A stretch of 64,000 nt of DNA. Source: Komagataeibacter oboediens. Its GTDB lineage: Bacteria > Pseudomonadota > Alphaproteobacteria > Acetobacterales > Acetobacteraceae. The DNA lies in NCBI RefSeq assembly GCF_003207815.1, contig NZ_NKTX01000007.1, forward strand, positions 1-64,000. Direction: 5' to 3'. This document shows positions 34,965 through 41,703 of this stretch, in pieces. Each line of letters opens with the position of its first letter. The first letter of the stretch is position 1. A program made the position numbers and the translations under genes. The notes beneath the pieces were generated by a model. The model was given only the letters and a program-made list of their open reading frames with translations, had not been told where the DNA came from and searched no databases.

Positions 34965-35051
34965 GGCTGGTGGCTATTCCTGTGAACGGGGATGGGCGTG
35001 AATACGGGCAGAGATGCCGGCGCCGGGGCAGTTCCGGCAGCCCATTCCCCC

Positions 35052-35079
35052 AAAAAGGCGGTTCACGACCGTGGAAACC
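35052..35079 (-). terminator. Possible terminator in the metZ leader (riboswitch expression platform)
   Basis: On the minus strand GGTT-TC-CACG-GT-CGTG-AACC folds into a hairpin (8 bp with a 2-nt bulge), followed by GCC and five T. It lies between the SAM-II aptamer and the metZ start codon, where a SAM-controlled terminator would act. Confidence 0.4.
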
Positions 35080-35107
35080 ATGATGCCCGCGCCCTGTCGG
35101 GCGGGAT

Positions 35108-35168
35108 CAGGCCTCTTTAGCGCGTATGTTTTACCTCGCCGCAAGCCGGCCGTATCAAATCACGAGGG
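35108..35168 (-). ncRNA. SAM-II riboswitch upstream of metZ
   Basis: Read on the minus strand, the sequence has in order the SAM-II landmarks: P1 strand CCTCG, then GTGATTTG, a loop with CCGGCTTGC, the complementary P1 strand CGAGG, then TAAAAC, and finally GCTAAAGAGG. The closing GCTAAA element is diagnostic of this pseudoknot class. SAM-II aptamers sit before methionine-synthesis genes in alphaproteobacteria, and here the next gene is metZ. The distance to the start codon is about 145 nt, longer than usual. Confidence 0.85.
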
Positions 35169-35252
35169 CCCGGTGGAAACCGTCCCCGGACATCACTGCT
35201 TATTGCGGATCAGGGCAGGGTGCGTCAACTATCGCCCGTCATGTGGGGGTGA

Positions 35253-35281
35253 TTGCATCCGCACGGCTTGTGCAGTATAGA
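35253..35281 (+). promoter_or_regulatory. Sigma-70-type promoter of tRNA-Gly
   Basis: TTGCAT (35253-35258) and TATAGA (35276-35281) are 17 bases apart, and the -10 ends 10 bases before the mature 5' end of the tRNA, as expected for a tRNA promoter. Confidence 0.65.
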
Positions 35282-35291
35282 GGGCCACAAC

Positions 35292-35365
35292 GCGGGTGTA
35301 GTTCAATGGTAGAACGGCAGCTTCCCAAGCTGCATACGAGGGTTCGATTCCCTTCACCCGCTCCA
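35292..35365 (+). tRNA. tRNA-Gly, anticodon CCC
   Basis: The acceptor arms GCGGGTG and CACCCGC pair fully. The D arm is GTTCAATGGTAGAAC, the anticodon stem is GCAGC/GCTGC around the loop TTCCCAA (anticodon CCC, reading GGG), and the T arm is AGGGTTCGATTCCCT. The discriminator is T and the CCA end is encoded (35363-35365). The gene stands alone with its own promoter. Confidence 0.95.
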
Positions 35366-35447
35366 TCTTTCCCATGAAATCATATATCCGGCGGGCCTGA
35401 CCTGCGGTCGTTACATCATGCAATGGCGCCTGCCTGCCGGCCTGTTG

Positions 35448-35939
35448 TCACGGGGCGGGTTCTGGGGCTGCCTGGGTGTCGGTATAGGTCGTGCCGTTCC
35501 AGATCCAGCGATCCGTATCATCAACCAGCAGGTCGTGCATGTTGCCATGTACCTGCGGGGTAATGGTGATCGGTCCGCTGACGGAATCCAGCACCAGGGT
35601 CCATTTGTGCCCGTCGGGCAGGTACACGGACGTGGAACATCCTGCCGAGCCACACAGGCTGGCGGACTGGAGCTGAACAAACAGCGCCATGCGACGCGGG
35701 TTGTCCGACAGCAGGCCCGATCCGGTCAGCAGGACAGGCTGTTCACGCTGGTTTGCGGCATCATGCAGATCCTGCGCCACCAGCCTGCGCGCCTGCCGGT
35801 CCAGTTCCGTGCCGGGATGCTGCGCCAGGATGACCGGCCCGCCTTCCGCCCGTGCCATGCCGACACCGGACAGCAGCAGGGCGGCAGGCAGGCAGATCAG
35901 ACATGCGGCTCGGCGAAGGGAAGGAAAAAGAGGGGGCAT
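35448..35939 (-). CDS. Secreted protein of unknown function
   Basis: The 163-residue product has a signal peptide (PLFPSLRRAACLICLPAALLLSGVGMARA). The mature part has a helical first half, one Cys pair in LCGSAGCSTSVY that could form a disulfide, and a beta-rich C-terminal part ending in an Ala/Pro tail. I do not recognise a family. GAAGGAAAAAGAGG lies upstream of the ATG at 35939, which supports this start over an earlier one. Confidence 0.65.
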   Translation of the reverse strand: MPPLFPSLRRAACLICLPAALLLSGVGMARAEGGPVILAQHPGTELDRQARRLVAQDLHDAANQREQPVLLTGSGLLSDNPRRMALFVQLQSASLCGSAGCSTSVYLPDGHKWTLVLDSVSGPITITPQVHGNMHDLLVDDTDRWIWNGTTYTDTQAAPEPAP

Positions 35940-36093
35940 GACGACACTCCGGCAGGTTGGACAGGATTGCGCACCCAATGCCCCTTCTGCCGAAAGGTTC
36001 CCCCATTCATGGCGGCAGGTTGGCGCAGGCGGCCCGTTTCCCCCAGCCTAACCGGGGCGGGACAGGACTGGCCACCCCTGTCGTGTCGGATGT

Positions 36094-36777
36094 TCAGCCC
36101 TTGGTGTGACGGTGGAAGGTCATGGCGGTCTGCGGTGTCGCGCCGGTCGTGCTGGGCCAGCTTGCCTCGATCCGGTCGCTCAGTTCGTTCAGCAGGCTTT
36201 CCGTTACCTTGGCGATGTTGGCGTTGCTGGCCGTATTGCCATCCATGACGATGGTGGTGCGGTTACGCAGGATGGATACGCGCGTGTCCTGCGGGATGAT
36301 GGCCCAGTCCGCGTTCAGCGCGGATTTGCCGTCACGGCTGACATCAAGACGGCTGATATTCAGCTGTAGCCGCCATGTCGGGCGGTCAGGCTGGCTCTGG
36401 TCGGTTACGAACAGGTTCGGCCATTTCTGCGCCAGCCGCGCCGTGATCAGGTCGGTAGCCCCTACCGACAGGCGGCTGGCCCAGCGGCCCAGCCCGCTGC
36501 GTTCGATTTCATGGCCGTTGCGGACCATGATGTCCTGGCTGTCCAGATAGTCGGGCATGCGCGCGCGCTCGACCTCGATCACAGGCGTGCTGTCCGTGAT
36601 GGGAATGGTGGAACTGCTTTCCGCGCCCACGGCCACGGCGGGCGCGCCAAGGGTATAGAAGCGGACCGGGGCCGAGGAACAGGCCGACAGCACAACCGCC
36701 GACAGCAGCAATCCGCCACCTGCCCGCAGGGCCGGATACAAACGGGAAAGAGAGACAGCGGGCTGGCGCGTTTTCAT
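36094..36777 (-). CDS. PqiC-like lipoprotein of an MCE transport system
   Basis: The 227-residue product has a lipoprotein signal (LLLSAVVLSAC) and then RFYTLGAP, the start of the ABC-type transport auxiliary (PqiC) domain. Such lipoproteins sit in the outer membrane and complete MCE systems that move phospholipid between the membranes. Its ATG overlaps the stop of the MCE gene (ATGA), making it the last gene of a four-gene operon. Confidence 0.85.
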   Translation of the reverse strand: MKTRQPAVSLSRLYPALRAGGGLLLSAVVLSACSSAPVRFYTLGAPAVAVGAESSSTIPITDSTPVIEVERARMPDYLDSQDIMVRNGHEIERSGLGRWASRLSVGATDLITARLAQKWPNLFVTDQSQPDRPTWRLQLNISRLDVSRDGKSALNADWAIIPQDTRVSILRNRTTIVMDGNTASNANIAKVTESLLNELSDRIEASWPSTTGATPQTAMTFHRHTKG

Positions 36778-37739
36778 TTATTGCGTCCCATCAGCAGAAG
36801 TTGCGGATTACTTTCGACTTCATTGGCGAATCCGCGCAGCCCGTAGCCTGCTTCCATGATATCACGCATCGTATCGTCCAGATTGAGCCTGTCACGTGAT
36901 TGCGGATCGGTCAGCGTACGCAGGCTGGCAAGTGTCTCATGCGCCTGTGTCATGGTCTGATGCGTATTGGCGATCAGCGTCAGCAGTTCCGCCCGCCGCG
37001 CGGCAAACTGCTGGCTGTTGGTGGAGATCAGCCGGTCCAGCTTGTTGATGGTGATGCTGGCGCGGTTCTCCACATCCGTAATGGTGGCGCGGATGTGGGT
37101 GACCGCCGCGTCGCTATGCGCCGATGTCTCGCGAATACTGGTGATCATGCCTGGCAGGTCGCGGTTCATGTCGGCCGCCAGCTTGCGGATGCTGGCCATT
37201 GCGGTCTGCAGGTCATGATGAAGCTGCTGGACGGAAGTGGACACCAGCGTGGTTTCCAGCTGCTGCAGCGCCGTCTGCCCCATCGGGATTTCCGTCAGCG
37301 TCGTGTCCACCAGTCCCGGGTGCAGCCGCGCCGGGGTTTTGGGGTCGAGGTCGAGGTCAAGCTCGGTCTGCCCGGTGACAAGGCTGTGCAGCGTCATTTC
37401 CGCCCGCAGGCCATTGGCAATCAGTTCGGGCAGCGGCGGCAGGTCGCTGCGTCCTGGCGCATGGTTGGGATCGAACAGGATATAGACCGGCATGTAGGTG
37501 TGATGGTCTGCCGGATCGACCTTGACCGTAATACGTTCGACAGCCCCCACCGGCACGCCCCGGAAATTGACGGGGGAGCCGATGTCCAGCCCGTTGGTCG
37601 GGCTTTCAAAAATGACCATTGCCTCACTGGTGCGGCCGGGCAGGGGGAGCGACCCCTTCACGCCCAGTATGATGAGCGCAACGGCCGCAACCCCCAGCAC
37701 GGCTGATCCGATCAGCGTTTGCCTGCCGGGCATCGGCAT
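36774..37739 (-). CDS. MCE/MlaD family substrate-binding protein
   Basis: The 321-residue protein has one N-terminal membrane anchor (residues about 8-28), one MCE domain (VIFESPTNGLDIGSPVNFRGVPVGAVERI) and a long C-terminal helical region from about residue 155 that resembles a coiled coil. MCE proteins form hexameric rings that carry lipids across the periplasm. The ATG overlaps the last base of the ATPase stop codon. The single MCE domain and long helical tail recall MlaD/LetB-like tubes. Confidence 0.88.
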   Translation of the reverse strand: MPMPGRQTLIGSAVLGVAAVALIILGVKGSLPLPGRTSEAMVIFESPTNGLDIGSPVNFRGVPVGAVERITVKVDPADHHTYMPVYILFDPNHAPGRSDLPPLPELIANGLRAEMTLHSLVTGQTELDLDLDPKTPARLHPGLVDTTLTEIPMGQTALQQLETTLVSTSVQQLHHDLQTAMASIRKLAADMNRDLPGMITSIRETSAHSDAAVTHIRATITDVENRASITINKLDRLISTNSQQFAARRAELLTLIANTHQTMTQAHETLASLRTLTDPQSRDRLNLDDTMRDIMEAGYGLRGFANEVESNPQLLLMGRNK

Positions 37740-38551
37740 TACCCGTTTCCAGCGGAGCCGGAACTGTCCAGCTGTTCACGGTGCATGAAGGCATGGACCA
37801 TCGGGTCTGTGCAGTGATCGCGCAGCCATGTGGGGGAGCCGTGGGCAATGGCCGTTTTCTGCTCGGCATCAAGGAAGATGCCGTCATCGGCGATGTGGAA
37901 CAGGCTGGACAGTTCATGGCTGACGATGATGATCGTCGCCCCCAGCCCGTCGCGCAGGTTCAGGATCAGTTCATCCAGCCGGGCGGACGTGATCGGGTCC
38001 AGCCCGGCGGAGGGTTCATCGAAAAACAGGATATCGGGGTCCAGTGACATGGCGCGGGCCAGGCCCGCGCGCTTGCGCATGCCGCCACTCAGTTCGGACG
38101 GATACTGGTCTATGGCATGCAGCATGCCCACCAGCCCAAGCTTGAGTTCCACAAGCTGGCGGATCACGTCTGGTTCCAGCTTGGTGAACATCTGCATGGG
38201 CAGGGCGACGTTCTCGCCCACGGTCATGGAACTCCACAGCGCGCCGCTCTGGAACAGGACGCCGAAACGCCGGCCGATCCGCACGCGGCTGGCATCATCG
38301 CCAGCCCAGTAATTGTCCTTTTCCACCAGATAGGTACCGTGCGTGGGACGCAGGAGGCCGATCATGCTTTTCAGCAGGGTGCTCTTGCCACAGCCCGACC
38401 CACCCATGACGGCAAAGATGCTGCCCCGCTTCACGCGGAAGGACACGTCGTGCTGGATCACCTTGCTGCCGAACGCCAGCGTCACGTCATCGACCGAAAT
38501 CATCACCGGACGGTCATCGGTGGAGGGCATCTGGGTATTGGTATCATTCAT
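37739..38551 (-). CDS. MlaF-like ABC transporter ATPase
   Basis: The 270-residue ATPase has the Walker A GGSGCGKSTL, the signature LSGGMRKRAGLARAM and Walker B DILFFDEPSAGLDP, the SAGLDP spelling being usual in MlaF. It energises lipid movement through the MlaE-type permease encoded just upstream (5-base gap). Confidence 0.93.
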   Translation of the reverse strand: MNDTNTQMPSTDDRPVMISVDDVTLAFGSKVIQHDVSFRVKRGSIFAVMGGSGCGKSTLLKSMIGLLRPTHGTYLVEKDNYWAGDDASRVRIGRRFGVLFQSGALWSSMTVGENVALPMQMFTKLEPDVIRQLVELKLGLVGMLHAIDQYPSELSGGMRKRAGLARAMSLDPDILFFDEPSAGLDPITSARLDELILNLRDGLGATIIIVSHELSSLFHIADDGIFLDAEQKTAIAHGSPTWLRDHCTDPMVHAFMHREQLDSSGSAGNG

Positions 38552-38556
38552 GGCGG

Positions 38557-39693
38557 TCAGATCCCGATGACATTGGCGATAACCGCGAAGATCGCATCCA
38601 GTGCGATCACGCCCACAATGCCCACGACCACGGCCTTGGTCGCGGCAATGCCAACGTCAGCGGCGCTGCGTCCGGCCTTCAGTCCGATACGGCAGCTGGT
38701 CAGGCCGACAAATGTGCCGAATACGAAGCTCTTGATGAAACCGAACGTGAACTGGTCCAGCGGCAGCGCCTGGATCGTTTCGTGGAAATAGCCCAGTGGC
38801 GATACGTCCAGCATGATATAGGACACAAAGAACCCGCCCAGCATGCCGATCAGGCAGCCGTACAGGTAGAGCAGCGGCATGGTGAAGGCGAGGGCGAGCA
38901 CCGACGGCAGGATCAGGTAACTGGAAACCGGAATGCCGAAAACCTGCAGCGCGTCGATTTCCTCATTGGCCTGCATGGTGGAAATGCGCGCGGCATAGGC
39001 GCCGCCGGTACGTCCGGCCATGATGATGGCGGTCATGACAGCCGACATCTCGCGCACCATGGCAATGGCCACAAGGCTTGCGACATAGATGTCAGCCGCG
39101 AATTTATGCAGTTCCACCGACCCGACGAAGGCCAGGATCGCGCCGACCAGGAAGTTCACCACGCCCACGATCAGCAGTGCCGCCGGACCCGCGGCATTCA
39201 GGTCGGACATGAGGTCGACGGTGCGCATCATCCCGCGCCCGACCAGCGAGGCCAGCCCCCCCTTGGCCGCCGCCGTGCCCATTTCGCTGACACAGCCCAC
39301 TTCGTTCAGGGTGTCGAGTGTAAACTGCCCCACGGCCGCCACCGGGGCGAAATGATGGGGTGGCGGGGGCGTTGGTTCGGGCGGGATTTCGGGCAGCAGG
39401 TCCAGCAGCTTGTGCGCGGATTCCGGCAGGGTGTTGGTATCGACGTTCACATGGGCTTCACGCGCGCTGCGCTTGAGTTCCCACAGGAAGCTGATCAGCG
39501 AGGTATCCCATTTGCCAAGCTGGTCGGTGCTGAATTCGACCGGCTCACCATGCGGCACGTCTTTCAGCGCATCGGCGGGAAAGGCGGGCGTACGTCCTTC
39601 CTGTGCAATCCAGTCCCCAGACAGGGTGACAAGGGTCCGGTTCGCCTCGGGCTGAAGATGCCATTGCGGCGCACCATTGACGGACGTATTCAC
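38557..39693 (-). CDS. MlaE-like permease with an N-terminal STAS-like domain
   Basis: The 378-residue protein fuses an N-terminal soluble STAS-like region (about residues 1-105, similar in role to MlaB) to an MlaE permease with five or so hydrophobic segments and the EEIDALQVFGIP signature. I start at the GTG at 39693, with GGAGAGG just upstream; a TTG further out at 39759 is unlikely. First gene of the permease-ATPase-MCE-lipoprotein operon; no mlaC-like periplasmic carrier gene is present. Confidence 0.88.
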   Translation of the reverse strand: MNTSVNGAPQWHLQPEANRTLVTLSGDWIAQEGRTPAFPADALKDVPHGEPVEFSTDQLGKWDTSLISFLWELKRSAREAHVNVDTNTLPESAHKLLDLLPEIPPEPTPPPPHHFAPVAAVGQFTLDTLNEVGCVSEMGTAAAKGGLASLVGRGMMRTVDLMSDLNAAGPAALLIVGVVNFLVGAILAFVGSVELHKFAADIYVASLVAIAMVREMSAVMTAIIMAGRTGGAYAARISTMQANEEIDALQVFGIPVSSYLILPSVLALAFTMPLLYLYGCLIGMLGGFFVSYIMLDVSPLGYFHETIQALPLDQFTFGFIKSFVFGTFVGLTSCRIGLKAGRSAADVGIAATKAVVVGIVGVIALDAIFAVIANVIGI

Positions 39694-39901
39694 CAGCCTC
39701 TCCAACCTCAGTGCCGCAACCTTGCCCGTCCGGTTACGGGGGCGGCATGCACAAAACAATCCCCGTCCATCTTACATGACTGCGTCGCGCATGCGCATGG
39801 CGGGCATCTCACGGTATCCTGTTTTCCATACCAGATGACCCGCCCGGCACAAGCCCCGCCGGCGTGGAGGCTCCGCGATGGCAGCGCATGGCTTTGCCCC
39901 G

Positions 39902-40972
39902 TTACCGGTCCATGCGGGGCAGGCCCGGCGGGTCATGCAGGATGTCCAGCGCCGGGTCTGCAGGCGGTTTCCCATGTATGACAGCACCCATGTCCGTCAT
40001 CACGCGCTGGGCGGTGGGCATGCGGTAATGCAGGGGATCCCAGAAATTATCGCGGTTTTCCGTCAATGCGCTGTCATGGTTGAAATCAAGGGCAACCACG
40101 TTGGGCTGGTGGGCGGCAATCCGTTCCACCCCCAGCCTGCATGCCTGCAGCCGGGCCGCCGCAATGCCCCCCGTCGTTCCGTGCAGGAATGCCGATGCGG
40201 GTGGAAACCACAGGATGCGGATGGTGGAGGCAGGCATGCGCCCGACCATTGAATCCAGCAGCGCCATGGTGGCCGGTGGCGTGTCGGCCATGCCAGGCGG
40301 GGCGGGGCTGTTATCCGGTGGCGACCAGTGGTCGAATGCGGCCTGTACCCGTCCCCGCAACTGGTCGTACCGGTCATCGGGCGGCACGAAACTGGTGTAG
40401 CCATCGGTGCCGAAACGCTGTTTCTTCTGTCCGGTCAGCCACAGGAACTGATTGGCGGCTTCCTGCAGGGCATACAGGCTGGCCATGTGCAGGTAGCCGG
40501 TCCATGCGGGGTGGCCGTACATCCATTCCGGCCACGGACGGTTGGGGGATGTCAGGCTGCCAGGGCGTTCATGGCACCAGGCGGCGTCCACGCCGATCAT
40601 GACAATGCGCGGGGCGGGATGGGCGCGCAGGAAGGTATCGAGTTCACGCGCCTGTTCCCACGGGCTTGCGCTGTTCATGGCCATGTTCAGGAAATGCGTG
40701 CCCAGGGCACGGTCCATCACGGCGGGCTGGATCAGCCGGCTGGTGGATGTGCCCAGCATGACGGAATCAAACCGGGGGTCACGCGCCAGCGCGGGCATGG
40801 TGTAACGGGCGTTGGACGTAACGGGTATGCGGGGCAGGCGGGGGGAAAAGGGCAGCACGTCCCATGGGTCAACCGTTACGATGAACAGGTAGAGCCCGCC
40901 CCCCACCGCCAGCATGACCGCCAGTGCAAGCCGGCAGAAGTGTCGCCACGCCCCTGCCTGCACCGGCGTCAT
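39902..40972 (-). CDS. Membrane-anchored SGNH-hydrolase-like protein
   Basis: The 356-residue product has one N-terminal membrane segment (LALAVMLAVGGGLYLFIV). The periplasmic part holds a GTSTSRL element resembling the GDS(L) block I and, near the C-terminus, DPLHYR, resembling the D-x-x-H block V of SGNH/AlgX/DltD-type proteins. Function unknown; an O-acyl-transfer or esterase role is possible. Its ATG overlaps the stop of the 2OG-Fe oxygenase gene (ATGA), so it is the third gene of a coupled operon. Confidence 0.6.
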   Translation of the reverse strand: MTPVQAGAWRHFCRLALAVMLAVGGGLYLFIVTVDPWDVLPFSPRLPRIPVTSNARYTMPALARDPRFDSVMLGTSTSRLIQPAVMDRALGTHFLNMAMNSASPWEQARELDTFLRAHPAPRIVMIGVDAAWCHERPGSLTSPNRPWPEWMYGHPAWTGYLHMASLYALQEAANQFLWLTGQKKQRFGTDGYTSFVPPDDRYDQLRGRVQAAFDHWSPPDNSPAPPGMADTPPATMALLDSMVGRMPASTIRILWFPPASAFLHGTTGGIAAARLQACRLGVERIAAHQPNVVALDFNHDSALTENRDNFWDPLHYRMPTAQRVMTDMGAVIHGKPPADPALDILHDPPGLPRMDR

Positions 40973-41703
40973 TGATGGCGGAATGTCACGACCAGTACGT
41001 CACGATAGGCCGGTCGTGTGGGATCAAGGGGACGCACCGCGGTGACCCCGTGATAGACGCGGTTGTCATTGACCACCGCCGTATCCAGCGGCTGGTCCAG
41101 CATGAAACTGCCCACCAGGGTGCGCTGGAGATCATGGATGGCGGTTTCGCCCGACATGACGTTCTCGCGCCGGATCATCACGACCACGACCCAGTCCACG
41201 CCATCACGGTGCAGCCCTTCGGGTGTCGGCTGACCGGGGCTGTCTCCCTGCGCTTCGATGCGGAACTGGTGGATTTCGGTATGCCATGTATCGGGCATGA
41301 CGGCCGGATCGGTCAGGTCGGTTACGATCCGGTGCATGAGCCGCAGTATGGCGACCAGCGCCGGATGCGTCCCCATTTCCGGTTCCACCGCGCGGAACCA
41401 GCGTTCGATGCCGCCATTCAGTTCGTTATAATCGCGGCTCTGGTAATGGGGCTGGTGTTTCTTGCGCTGGATGCCATCGGCGCTGATGGCGAAGGTGGCA
41501 TGACGGCGGCGGCGGTACCGGCCGCCATCCGCCATGTAGCGGTCCAGTCCCAGCCGGTTCCAACTGCTGGCGAAGCTGGCCCAGTCACGCAGGCCATACT
41601 GTTCCAGCAGGGGGCGCATGTCCCCCGCCGGCACGAAGGCGTAGCCATCCCTGCGCAGGGGGGATTCCAGTTCCGCCAGCAGCATGGGCGTTCCATCAGC
41701 CAT
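40969..41703 (-). CDS. 2OG-Fe(II) dioxygenase family protein (PF10014-like)
   Basis: The 244-residue protein resembles the 2OG-Fe dioxygenase family that includes the isoleucine dioxygenase group. The iron ligands are apparent in LHRDGVDW (H-x-D, near residue 165) and YHGV (near 217), with the 2OG-binding Arg in YRDVLVVTFR. It would hydroxylate a small molecule, often a free amino acid in characterised relatives, using 2-oxoglutarate and oxygen. The ATG at 41703 overlaps the mscS stop; the SGNH-like gene overlaps its own stop. Substrate unknown. Confidence 0.75.
   Translation of the reverse strand: MADGTPMLLAELESPLRRDGYAFVPAGDMRPLLEQYGLRDWASFASSWNRLGLDRYMADGGRYRRRRHATFAISADGIQRKKHQPHYQSRDYNELNGGIERWFRAVEPEMGTHPALVAILRLMHRIVTDLTDPAVMPDTWHTEIHQFRIEAQGDSPGQPTPEGLHRDGVDWVVVVMIRRENVMSGETAIHDLQRTLVGSFMLDQPLDTAVVNDNRVYHGVTAVRPLDPTRPAYRDVLVVTFRHQ

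Noticed and set aside
35044-35062. A fifth copy of the tandem-hairpin repeat suggested by CCCCAAAAAGGCGG in the metZ leader
   Set aside because: It lacks the first hairpin and the flanking GGTGAAGC and GGAAAAC parts, and is better explained as the T-tract and stem of the riboswitch-linked hairpin.
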